Below are positions 7,341 to 15,007 of a stretch of DNA of 64,000 nucleotides, in pieces. Position numbers and translations under genes: made by a program. The DNA comes from Nocardioides pantholopis. GTDB lineage: Bacteria; Actinomycetota; Actinomycetes; Propionibacteriales; Nocardioidaceae. The DNA lies in contig NZ_CP033324.1 in NCBI RefSeq assembly GCF_003710085.1, positions 2,593,501 through 2,657,500 of the forward strand, in the 5' to 3' direction. Each line of letters starts with the position of its first letter. Positions within the stretch are counted from its first letter, which is position 1. Below the pieces are notes generated by a model. That model did no database searches. It was not told the origin of the DNA and worked only from the letters and a program-made list of their open reading frames with translations.

Positions 7341-8711
7341 ATGCCGAGCGACAACCTGCCCCTCGTGATCGTCGGAGCCGGGCCCATCGGGCTCGCCGCC
7401 GCCGCCCACGCCCGGTCCCGCGGCCTGACCAGCATCGTCCTGGAGGCCGGGCCGACCGCCGGCGCCGCCGTGCGCGAGTGGGGCCACGTCCGGCTGTTCT
7501 CCGCCTGGTCCGAGCTCGTCGACCCCGCCGCGGCCGAGCTCCTCGCCGCCGCCGGCTGGACGGCGCCCGACCCGCAGTCCTACCCGACCGGTCGGGCCTG
7601 GGCCGAGCAGTACCTCGCTCCGCTCGCCGAGGCGCTCGCCGCGACCGACGAGGTCGAGATCCGGTACGGGCACCGCGTGGTGGGTCTGGCGAAGCGCGGC
7701 CGGGACCGGATGGTCGACTCCGGCCGGGAGGACAGCCCGTTCGCCGTCCACGTGCAGACGGCCCGGGGCCGGATCCGGATGGAGGCGGCGGCGGTCATCG
7801 ACGCCTCCGGCACCTGGGGCACCCCGAGCCCGCTGGGCGGGGACGGCCTTCCGGCCATCGGCGAGGACACCCACGCCTACCGGATCCGCTACGGCATCCC
7901 CGACCTCACCGACCCCGCGACCGCCGCGCGGTACGCCGGCAAGCACGTCGCGGTCGCGGGCACCGGCGCGTCGGCGCAGAACACCCTCGTCGGGCTCGCC
8001 GCCCTGGCCGAGGACCACCCCGGCACCCGCATCTCCTGGCTGGTACGCCGCGCCGCGACCGGCGACGCGTTCGGCGGCGGCGACAACGACCAGCTGGAGG
8101 CCCGCGGCGCCCTCGGCGACCGAGCCCGGTCCGCCGTCGAGTCCGGCCACGTCGAGGTCGTCACGTCCTTCCGCACCGCGGACGTCACCGACGCCCCGGC
8201 CCAGGACGGCACGCTCGTCCTCACCAGCGTCGACGGCACGGCCCTCGACGCCGTCGACGAGGTCATCGTCGTCACCGGATTCCGGCCCGACCTGTCGTTC
8301 CTCTCCGAGGTGCGTCTCGACCTGGACCCGGTCCTGTCCGCCCCGACCCGGCTGGCGCCCCTCATCGACCCGAACGTCCACTCCTGCGGCACTGTCTACC
8401 CGCACGGCGCCGGCGAGCTCGCCCAGCCCGAGCCGGGCCTCTACCTGGTCGGGATGAAGTCCTACGGACGAGCGCCCTCGTTCCTGGCACTGACCGGCTT
8501 CGAGCAGACCCGCAGCGTCGTCGCGGCCATCGCCGGAGACCACGAGGCCGCGGCACGCGTCGAGCTCGTGCTGCCGGAGTCCGGTGTCTGCGGCGGGTCC
8601 GGCAGCTTCGACGAGCAGCCGGCCGACGCGGCGGACGGGAGCGGCGGTGGCTGCTGCGGGCCGGCCGAGCCGCAGCTGATCACGCTCGGCACCTCCGGCG
8701 CTCCGTCCTAG
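7341..8711 (+). CDS. FAD-dependent monooxygenase-like protein of the arsenic locus (ArsO-like)
   Basis: A 456-residue protein from ATG 7341, after AGAGG. The N-terminal FAD-binding Rossmann motif is VIVGAGPIGLAAAAHARSRG. A second nucleotide-binding motif, VAVAGTGASAQN, lies near residue 215, and VIVVTGFRPDLS follows; this is the layout of flavin-containing monooxygenase / NAD(P)-binding proteins. The C-terminus is Cys-rich (GGGCCGPAEP) and contains a further Cys in SGVCGG, perhaps a metalloid-binding tail. It diverges from arsR, shares its operator region, and resembles the flavoproteins called ArsO in ars clusters. Its exact reaction is not established. Confidence 0.75.
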   Translation: MPSDNLPLVIVGAGPIGLAAAAHARSRGLTSIVLEAGPTAGAAVREWGHVRLFSAWSELVDPAAAELLAAAGWTAPDPQSYPTGRAWAEQYLAPLAEALAATDEVEIRYGHRVVGLAKRGRDRMVDSGREDSPFAVHVQTARGRIRMEAAAVIDASGTWGTPSPLGGDGLPAIGEDTHAYRIRYGIPDLTDPATAARYAGKHVAVAGTGASAQNTLVGLAALAEDHPGTRISWLVRRAATGDAFGGGDNDQLEARGALGDRARSAVESGHVEVVTSFRTADVTDAPAQDGTLVLTSVDGTALDAVDEVIVVTGFRPDLSFLSEVRLDLDPVLSAPTRLAPLIDPNVHSCGTVYPHGAGELAQPEPGLYLVGMKSYGRAPSFLALTGFEQTRSVVAAIAGDHEAAARVELVLPESGVCGGSGSFDEQPADAADGSGGGCCGPAEPQLITLGTSGAPS

Positions 8712-8762
8712 GCGCCGACTAATTCGGTGGGCACAGCCCGTCTCGCCGAGCAGGCTGCCACC

Positions 8763-9235
8763 ATGACCAGCAGCGATCTGTGGGACGCCGAGACGGCCCA
8801 GGCGTACGACGAGAGCTCGGCCTTCATGTTCGCCCCGGACGTCCTGGAGCCGGCACTCCGCTTCTGGCCGATCTGGCCGGCGACGGCCCGGCCCTGGAAT
8901 TCGCGATCGGCACGGGACGGGTGGCCGTGCCGCTGGCCGAGCGGGGCGTAGCGGTGAGCGGCATCGAGCTCTCGCAGCCGATGGCCGACGAGCTCCGCAC
9001 GAAGCGGACCGACATCCCGGTCGTGGTCGGCGACATGGCCACGACCGCGGTCCCGGGGCGGTTCTCGCTCGTCTACCTGGTCTGGAACACCATCGGGAAC
9101 CTCCGGACCCAGCCCGAGCAGGTCGCCTGCTTCCGCAATGCAGCCCGCCACCTGGCACCTGCCGGGAGGTTCGTCTCGGTCTGGCGCAAGCCGGATCGGG
9201 CGGACCACGAGCGGGACGAGGCCGATCCGCGCTGA
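8763..9235 (+). pseudogene. Frameshifted and truncated class I SAM-dependent methyltransferase
   Basis: Reading from ATG 8763 gives SSDLWDAETAQAYDESSAFM and continues to PALRF. After 8864 the protein continues one frame over as LADLAGDGPALEFAIGTGR, then GVAVSGIELSQPM and VVGDMATT. Inserting one C between 8864 and 8865 would restore F-L-A-D-L. The G-rich SAM motif I and the acidic strand-2 motif are visible. Typical relatives are about 240 residues, but here homology ends after RFVSVW, with a short unrelated tail. Both frameshift and truncation argue for an inactive gene, unless the frameshift is an assembly error. Confidence 0.8.
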
Positions 9236-9262
9236 GCCCGGGCCCGGCACCGAGGCCAGCCC

Positions 9263-9838
9263 CTAGGGGCGCTCAGACGCGCGGCCGGCGCGGCCCCTGA
9301 TCTCGGCGATCACGTCCGTCTTGGCGTCGGCGTACGCGTTCATGTCGGGCCAGTCCCGCTCGACCAGGGCGCGCTTGGTCCGCTCGTACAACCCGCGGTC
9401 TCCCTCGTCGCGGCGCAGGCGGTCCCGAAAGACCAGATAGTCCTCCGCTGCACTGTCGCCCGTCTGGAGGATGTGGACGTGGACGTCCAGCTCGGGGGTG
9501 CGGACCAGCCGGTGGCCAGGCTCGCGCACCCGCAGGACGTACCCGGCGGCGATCAACGGGTCGAGGTAGTCCTCCTCGGCGGTGATGTCACCGACGGTGA
9601 CGAGGATGTCGATGATCGGCTTCGCGGCCAGGCCAGGCACCGAGGTCGACCCGATGTGCTCGAGCTGCCGAGCCGTCGCGCCCAGGGCCGCGCGGATTCG
9701 TGACGCGTGCTCCCGATAGCTGACCGGCCAGCTCGCGTCGTACTCCGCGATGACGAGGTCGCGCTTCTCGACCCCGCCGACGATCTCGATCCCCGTGACG
9801 TCGGGTCGCCTGGGAGTGGGATCACGGCGGGGAGGCAT
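9263..9838 (-). CDS. GrpB family protein (UPF0157, nucleotidyltransferase fold)
   Basis: A 191-residue protein from ATG 9838. The family signature is HIGSTSVPGLAAKPIIDILV, containing the GS-x-AKPxID core of the nucleotidyltransferase-like GrpB/UPF0157 fold. VIAEYDASWPVSYREH near the N-terminus and FRDRLRRDEGDRGLYERTKRALV later on are also typical. Some members are fused to dephospho-CoA kinase. Biochemical function of stand-alone members is unclear. It converges with the broken methyltransferase gene. Confidence 0.85.
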   Translation of the reverse strand: MPPRRDPTPRRPDVTGIEIVGGVEKRDLVIAEYDASWPVSYREHASRIRAALGATARQLEHIGSTSVPGLAAKPIIDILVTVGDITAEEDYLDPLIAAGYVLRVREPGHRLVRTPELDVHVHILQTGDSAAEDYLVFRDRLRRDEGDRGLYERTKRALVERDWPDMNAYADAKTDVIAEIRGRAGRASERP

Positions 9839-9849
9839 CGGGGCAACGT

Positions 9850-10010
9850 ACGAATCCGCCGCGTGCAGGTCAACTCACGCCGCCCGGCGAAGCGGATGTC
9901 GCCGTTCGGCATCCGGGCGTGGAGGTAGCGGTCGTCGTGGATCAGATGGTGGTGCCGGGAGCAGAGCAGGACGCCGTCGGCGAGGGCCTTGCGCTTGCCT
10001 TCGCCGTCGA
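9850..10010 (-). pseudogene. C-terminal remnant of a DUF222-type HNH endonuclease
   Basis: On the minus strand this stretch reads KALADGVLLCSRHHHLIHDD, then RYLHARMPNGDIRFAGRREL. This is the ending of the many DUF222/HNH nuclease proteins of actinobacteria, including the late LC-x2-HH-x2-IH block of the HNH metal site. Nothing of the large N-terminal DUF222 part is visible upstream. It is therefore a leftover fragment, with no start codon of its own that makes sense. Confidence 0.7.
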
Positions 10011-10014
10011 GTGC

Positions 10015-10045
10015 TTGACCTCAACAAGACTTGAGGTCCTACCGT
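10015..10045 (+). promoter_or_regulatory. SoxR/MerR-type promoter with 19-bp spacer
   Basis: A -35 hexamer TTGACC (10015-10020) and a -10-like TACCGT (10040-10045) are 19 bp apart, the over-long spacing that MerR-family activators correct. Inside is a perfect dyad gacctcaa-caagac-ttgaggtc (10017-10038). Both features match SoxR-type boxes in actinobacteria. No MerR-family gene is present in the window, so the regulator must be encoded elsewhere. Confidence 0.6.
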
Positions 10046-10105
10046 CGTCGCAACGCCTGCCGATCGCGCCGGCACCGGCGCTGAGACACCAGGAAGGGAT
10101 ACGCC

Positions 10106-10452
10106 ATGACGGGAGAGCAGGGGCCCGACGCCGAGCCGAGAAGGGGGAAAACCAGCCCCGGCTCTGGTCGCTGCGCCATCTCTCGGCGAACGACATCTCC
10201 CCCGACGGCGCGGCGATGACCGTGCCCGAGATGCGGGAGGCCACGTTGTCCTACCTCCGCCCGGAGGACGACCTGACGGCGGAGGCCGAAGTGCTCGTGG
10301 GGCGTGGCTGGCTGACCCGTCACGTCGAGCAGCGCCAGCGGCTCGCCGATGCAGGCGAGCGGGCCCCGTCGACCTCGCGCATGCACCCGCACCATCCCGA
10401 GGCCCGCGATCCTGTTCAAGCTCGAGCTGACCCGGGGTGCCGAGGCTCCTGA
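10106..10452 (+). pseudogene. Broken ORF behind the SoxR/MerR-like promoter, unknown function
   Basis: ATG 10106 has an excellent ribosome binding site, AGGAAGG, eight bases upstream, and sits 61 bases after the promoter above. Its own frame stops near 10216. A neighbouring frame continues with coding-like sequence (LWSLRHLSANDISPDG, then MREATLSYLRPEDDLTAEAE) to a stop at 10450-10452. The shift would fall around the purine run at 10138-10150. I do not recognise the family. It could be a real gene with a frameshift or assembly error, or decay after transfer. Confidence 0.4.
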
Positions 10453-10512
10453 CCCACGGGACCGCGTCATCAGCATTACGTCCGCGGCCCGGCCAGCGGG
10501 TAGGTTGCGCGG

Positions 10513-12078
10513 GTGGCCGATACCCGCCCCCGCCGCACCTTCGCTGTCATCAGCCACCCGGACGCCGGCAAGTCCACCCTGACCGAGGCCCTCGCGCTGC
10601 ACGCCCGCGTGATCACCGAGGCCGGTGCCGTGCACGGCAAGGGCGACCGGCGCGCGACCGTCTCCGACTGGATGGCGATGGAGAAGGCCCGCGGCATCTC
10701 GATCACCTCCGCCGCGCTGCAGTTCACCTACCGCGACCACGTGGTGAACCTGGTCGACACCCCCGGCCACAGCGACTTCTCCGAGGACACCTACCGGGTG
10801 CTGTCGGCCGTCGACTCGGCAGTGATGCTGGTCGACGCCGGAAAGGGGCTGGAGCCGCAGACCCTCAAGCTGTTCCAGGTCTGCGCGCTGCGCGGCATCC
10901 CGGTGATCACCGTGATCAACAAGTGGGACCGCCCCGGCCTGTCGCCGCTGGGGCTGCTCGACGAGATCGAGCGCCAGATCAAGCTGCGCCCGACGCCGCT
11001 GACCTGGCCGGTCGGCGAGGCCGGCGACTTCCGCGGCGTGCTCGACCGGCGTACCGGCGAGTTCATCAAGTACACCCGCACCGCCGGCGGCGCCACGATC
11101 GCCCCCGAGCGCCGAATGCCGGCCGCCGAGGTCGACGCCGCCGACGCCGAGGTCTGGGCCGAGGCCGTGGAGGGCCACGAGCTGCTCACCCTCGACGACG
11201 CCGACCACGACCAGAAGCGCTTCCTGGCCGGCGAGTCCACCCCGGTGATGTTCGCCTCGGCGCTGCAGAACTTCGGTGTCGCCCAGCTGCTCGACCTGCT
11301 GCTCGAGCTGGCGCCCGGCCCGAGCGCGACCGCCGGCGTCGACGGCTCGGTCCGCGACGTCGACGACGACTTCAGCGCGTTCATCTTCAAGGTGCAGTCG
11401 GGCATGAACAACGCCCACCGCGACCGGCTCGCCTATGCCCGGGTGGTCTCCGGCCAGTTCGAGCGCGGCATGGTGCTCACCCACGCCGCCACCGGCCGCC
11501 CGTTCGCCACCAAGTACGCCCAGTCGGTCTTCGGCCGCGACACCGCCTCGGTCGACCACGCGTCGCCGGGCGACATCATCGGCTTCGTCAACGCCCAGGC
11601 CCTGCGCGTCGGCGACACCGTGTACGACGGGGCGCCGATCGAGTACCCGCCGGTGCCGAGCTTCGCCCCCGAGCACTTCCGGTCGGCCACCGCCGGCGAC
11701 ATCGGCCGCTACAAGCAGTTCCGCCGCGGCATCGAGCAGCTCGACCAGGAGGGCGTCGTCCAGGTGCTCCGCTCCGACCTGCGCGGCGACCAGAGCCCGG
11801 TGCTCGCCGCGGTCGGCCCGCTGCAGTTCGAGGTGGTCGAGGAGCGGATGAAGAACGAGTTCAACTCCCCCATCAAGTTCTCGCGCCTGGACTACCAGGT
11901 CGCGCGCCGTACCGACGCGGACGGCGCCACGGCCCTGAAGGGCAAGCGCGGCGTCGAGGTGCTCCAGCGCACCGACGGCACCCACCTCGCGCTCTTCGTG
12001 GACCAGTGGCGCGCCAACGTCACCGCCCGCGACAACCCGGAGATCCTGCTCGAGGCCCTGCCCGCCGGCGGCAGCTGA
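10513..12078 (+). CDS. prfC: Peptide chain release factor 3
   Basis: A 521-residue GTPase from GTG 10513. It has all translational G motifs: SHPDAGKST (G1), DTPGHSDF (G3) and NKWDRP (G4). The EF-Tu-like domain II and the RF3 C-terminal domain follow, with ENPEILL-type ending NPEILLEALPAG. RF3 recycles RF1 and RF2 from the ribosome after peptide release. The Trp in NKWD where NKxD often has Leu or Met, and ISITSAALQF where other RF3s have ISVTTSVMQF, are mild lineage variants. It stands alone, with a repeat-containing remnant region downstream. Confidence 0.95.
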   Translation: MADTRPRRTFAVISHPDAGKSTLTEALALHARVITEAGAVHGKGDRRATVSDWMAMEKARGISITSAALQFTYRDHVVNLVDTPGHSDFSEDTYRVLSAVDSAVMLVDAGKGLEPQTLKLFQVCALRGIPVITVINKWDRPGLSPLGLLDEIERQIKLRPTPLTWPVGEAGDFRGVLDRRTGEFIKYTRTAGGATIAPERRMPAAEVDAADAEVWAEAVEGHELLTLDDADHDQKRFLAGESTPVMFASALQNFGVAQLLDLLLELAPGPSATAGVDGSVRDVDDDFSAFIFKVQSGMNNAHRDRLAYARVVSGQFERGMVLTHAATGRPFATKYAQSVFGRDTASVDHASPGDIIGFVNAQALRVGDTVYDGAPIEYPPVPSFAPEHFRSATAGDIGRYKQFRRGIEQLDQEGVVQVLRSDLRGDQSPVLAAVGPLQFEVVEERMKNEFNSPIKFSRLDYQVARRTDADGATALKGKRGVEVLQRTDGTHLALFVDQWRANVTARDNPEILLEALPAGGS

Positions 12079-12209
12079 CCCGCTGCGCGCTCCCGTCCCG
12101 TCTGCCGAAAAAACAGGTGGGGTAGGTCGGCCGATCCGAGAAACAGGTGGGGTCGGGACGAATTCGAGCGCCGAAATCCCCCCGACCCCACCAGCTGTTG
12201 TCGCAGCAG
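12079..12209. other. Intergenic stretch with an imperfect direct repeat
   Basis: After prfC the motif gaaaaaacaggtggggtaggt (from about 12107) is echoed by gagaaacaggtggggtcgg (from about 12138), 31 bases apart. A GC-rich inverted echo, ccccgaccccacc, follows near 12179-12192 and could pair with ggtggggtcgg as a terminator stem. No gene is seen here. Confidence 0.5.
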
Positions 12210-12320
12210 CCGGGCGCTGGGCCAGTAGCCGGCCCGTAGTCGACGGTGCCGCCCCCAGGAGCACGTCGCCCCGAGTGCCCACGTCCGCGAGGTTCTCGAC
12301 GACCTCGGCGCCGAGACCAC
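12210..12320 (-). pseudogene. Fragment of a dihydrofolate-reductase-family (RibD C-terminal) gene
   Basis: On the minus strand the pieces VVENLADV, DVLLG and, one frame over, GGTVDYGPATG match GVFENLAGV, DDVLLGRGTYDYWAG of the intact gene at 20694-21230. At the DNA level the 18 bases tgggccagtagccggccc at 12218-12235 are identical to 21053-21070. There are frameshifts inside and no intact start or end, so it is a relic. Confidence 0.75.
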
Positions 12321-12379
12321 CGATGAGTTCCCGCGGCACCCGGAGTCGGACGACCGTCGAGCCCGACGAAGGGGGACGC

Positions 12380-12670
12380 GTGACCCAGCTCCTGCGAGTT
12401 CAGAACTTCAACGTCTCGAGTGACGGCATCGGCGCCGGCGAGGGCCAGACCCTCGAGCAGCCGTTCGGGCTGCCGGCGCCGGAGCGGCTCTTCGCCTGGG
12501 CCGGCGCGACGGCCAGCTGGCCGCGGCGCACGGAGCCCGGCGGGAGCCGGGGCCTGGACGACTACCTGACCCGGAACTTCGAGCACAACATCGGCGCCGA
12601 GATCATGGGCCGCAACAAGTTCGGGCCGCAGCGCGGCCCGTGGCCGGACCTCGACTGGCGCGGCTGGTAG
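12380..12670 (+). pseudogene. Truncated dihydrofolate-reductase-family protein (N-terminal half)
   Basis: From GTG 12380 (GGGGG seven bases upstream) 96 residues are read: a first strand QLLRVQNFNVSSDGIGAGEG, then GLDDYLTRNFEHNIGAEIMG and FGPQRGPWPDLDWRGW. This is the beginning of the roughly 180-residue DHFR/RibD-like family, where WRGWWGD-type sequence normally follows. Here TGG is replaced by TAG at 12668-12670. Downstream sequence does not continue the homology clearly, so a nonsense mutation plus decay is likely. It lies head-to-head with another relic of the same superfamily. Confidence 0.7.
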
Positions 12671-13088
12671 GCGACGTACGAGAGCCGGACGACTCAGCCC
12701 GACCCGGCCTCGAGCCGACTGCGGTCACGACCCGGCGCGACATCCACCAGGTGAGCGGCACGGGGTCGACCTCACGGGGCTCCGGCTCGGTGAACATCCA
12801 GCACACGGCCCACTCCCGGACCGCCATGATCACACCCTCGAGGTCACGACCGGCCGGTGTGTCAGCCGGTACTCATGGCGACACCGTGCCTCGGCTCGAC
12901 CCGGGTCACCACGCTGCGTTCCAGGTGGTCCAGGTGGTCCAGGTGGTCCAGGCGCTGCTGAAGCAGCGAGCAGGAGATCCCCGGCAGGCGGACGGGTTCG
13001 TCGGGCCATGCTCGATGCTCGTGGTCTCCGGGACCCGGCCAGGCGGGGCGGCGACGGTCACCGACCGGCGGTAGGAGACCGTAGGCCC
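12671..13088. other. Gap with no convincing gene
   Basis: Between the truncated DHFR gene and recQ I see no recognisable gene. A minus-strand frame from 12833, MAVREWAVCWMFTEPEP onwards, has a weak GAGGG upstream but no family I know. A plus-strand frame includes the VVQ tandem repeat. The region looks like degraded DNA continuing the accessory patch. Confidence 0.4.
12922..12952 (+). repeat. 9-bp tandem repeat caggtggtc, three perfect copies plus a partial
   Basis: Units at 12922-12930, 12931-12939 and 12940-12948 are identical, followed by cagg. The plus strand reads VVQ repeats and the minus strand TTW repeats. Neither frame is a recognised protein, so it is best seen as a simple-sequence expansion. 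Confidence 0.85.
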
Positions 13089-14963
13089 GTGCACCGCCCC
13101 GACCTGACCCCGCTGCAGGTCCTGCGGACCACGTTCGGCTTCCCGGAGTTCCGCGGCCAGCAGGCCGAGGTCGTCGAGGCCGTCGTCGCCGGCCGGGACG
13201 CGCTGGTGCTGATGCCGACGGGCGCCGGCAAGTCGCTGTGCTACCAGGTCCCCGCGCTGGTCCGCCCCGGCACCGGGATCGTGGTCTCCCCGCTGATCGC
13301 GCTGATGCACGACCAGGTCTCCGCGCTGGCCGCGCGCGGCGTGCGGGCGGCGTCCTGGAACTCCTCGCTGGAGCCCGACGAGCGCCGCGAGGTGGCCCGC
13401 GCGTACGCCTCCGGCGAGCTCGACCTGCTCTACCTCTCTCCCGAGCGGCTGGCCGCCCCCGGCACCCTGGAGCTCCTCGGTCGCGCCCCGATCAGCGTGA
13501 TCGCGATCGACGAGGCGCACTGCGTCGCCTCCTGGGGCCACGACTTCCGGCCCGACTACCTGACCATCGCGCGGCTGACCGAGCGCTTCCCCGAGGTGCC
13601 CCGGGTCGCGCTGACCGCGACTGCGACCACGGCGACTGCCGCGGAGATCGCCGAGCGGCTCGGGCTCCGCCTCGGCGCCGACGGGGCCGGGCGGTTCGTC
13701 GCGTCGTTCGACCGGCCGAACATCGAGTACCGGATCGTCGCGAAGAACGACCCCCACCAGCAGCTCCTCGGCCTGCTCACCCGCGAGCACGCCGGCGACT
13801 CCGGCATCGTCTACTGCCTCACCCGCCGCTCCGTCGAGGAGACCGCGAGGTTCCTCACCGCCCACGGGGTGGCGGCGCTGCCCTACCACGCCGGCCTGCC
13901 CGCGGCGGTCCGCACCACGAACCAGCGCCGGTTCCTGCACGAGTCGCCGCTGGTCGTGGTCGCGACGATCGCGTTCGGGATGGGCATCGACAAGCCCGAT
14001 GTCCGGTTCGTGACCCACCTGGACCTGCCGAAGTCGGTGGAGGGCTACTACCAGGAGACCGGCCGCGCCGGCCGGGACGGACTTCCAGCGACGGCCTGGC
14101 TCGCCTACGGGACGGCCGACGTCGCACAGCTGCGCCGGTTCATCGCCCGCTCCCCCGGCGGGGTCGTCCAGCGCCGGGTCCAGGGCGCGAACCTGGACTC
14201 GATGCTCGCGCTCTGCGAGACGGTGCGCTGCCGGCGGGCCCGCCTGCTCGGCTACTTCGGCCAGCCGGTACCCGAGCGGTGCGGGCGCTGCGACGCCTGC
14301 ACGGACCCGCCCGCGGTGTACGACGCCACACCCGCCGCCCGACAGCTGCTCGCGGTCGTCGCCGACCTCGGCCGGCGCCGGCAGCAGGCCGACCTCGAGC
14401 AGGTTCTCCAGGTACTCGAGGAGGCGGGGACCGAGCCGCCGGAGCCGGGCTGGGCGGCCGTGGCCCGGCAGCTGGTGGCCGAGCGGCACCTGACCCGCGA
14501 CGTGCTGGGTCGCCAGGGACTGCGGGTCACCGAGAGCGCGGCGCTGGTGCTCGACGGCGAGGTCCGCGTGGAGCTGCGCCGGGACCGGCCGGTCGCGGCG
14601 CCGCCGAAGCCCAGGCCCGCCCGCGCCGCCCGGCGCCGGCGTACCAGCAGGAAGCGGCCCGGCCGCCGCGGCGCCCGGACCCGGACCAGCACCGCCAGCC
14701 CTGCCCCCACCCTCGGCGACCTCGATCCGGCCGCACGCGGACGCTACGACGCGCTCGACGCCTGGCGCCGCGACCGGGCGGGCGAGCTCGGCCTGCGGCC
14801 GTTCTTCGTGCTCCCCGACCGGACCCTGGTGGCGCTCGCCCAGCAGAACCCGACCGGGCGCGACCAGCTCGTCGACGTCCCCGGCATCGGGCCGAAGACC
14901 CTGGCCCGCTGGGGCGACCCCGTCCTCGCGGTCCTGGCCGGCGGCCGGCCGCCAAGCGCCTGA
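13089..14963 (+). CDS. recQ: ATP-dependent DNA helicase RecQ
   Basis: A 624-residue superfamily 2 helicase from GTG 13089, with AGGAG 11 bases upstream. Motifs: GFPEFRGQQAEVV (motif 0), LMPTGAGKSLCYQ (Walker A), IDEAHCVASWGHDFRPDY (DEAH plus the RecQ aromatic-rich loop), ALTATAT (III), and QETGRAGRDG (VI). The zinc-binding Cys set CRRARLLGYFG / CGRCDAC follows near residue 380-400. A winged-helix RQC part, a basic Arg/Lys-rich linker near 545-560, and an HRDC domain ending VPGIGPKTLARWGD complete it. It unwinds DNA 3' to 5' in recombination and repair. Confidence 0.95.
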   Translation: MHRPDLTPLQVLRTTFGFPEFRGQQAEVVEAVVAGRDALVLMPTGAGKSLCYQVPALVRPGTGIVVSPLIALMHDQVSALAARGVRAASWNSSLEPDERREVARAYASGELDLLYLSPERLAAPGTLELLGRAPISVIAIDEAHCVASWGHDFRPDYLTIARLTERFPEVPRVALTATATTATAAEIAERLGLRLGADGAGRFVASFDRPNIEYRIVAKNDPHQQLLGLLTREHAGDSGIVYCLTRRSVEETARFLTAHGVAALPYHAGLPAAVRTTNQRRFLHESPLVVVATIAFGMGIDKPDVRFVTHLDLPKSVEGYYQETGRAGRDGLPATAWLAYGTADVAQLRRFIARSPGGVVQRRVQGANLDSMLALCETVRCRRARLLGYFGQPVPERCGRCDACTDPPAVYDATPAARQLLAVVADLGRRRQQADLEQVLQVLEEAGTEPPEPGWAAVARQLVAERHLTRDVLGRQGLRVTESAALVLDGEVRVELRRDRPVAAPPKPRPARAARRRRTSRKRPGRRGARTRTSTASPAPTLGDLDPAARGRYDALDAWRRDRAGELGLRPFFVLPDRTLVALAQQNPTGRDQLVDVPGIGPKTLARWGDPVLAVLAGGRPPSA

Positions 14964-15007
14964 CCGGGACCCTGGACAGGACCCCCGCCCTGCGGAAGGG
15001 TGCCGAC

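Noticed and set aside
12922..12952. Tandem caggtggtc as a plasmid-type iteron or origin
   Set aside because: Only three copies, no replication gene and no AT-rich region nearby; a simple repeat expansion is enough.
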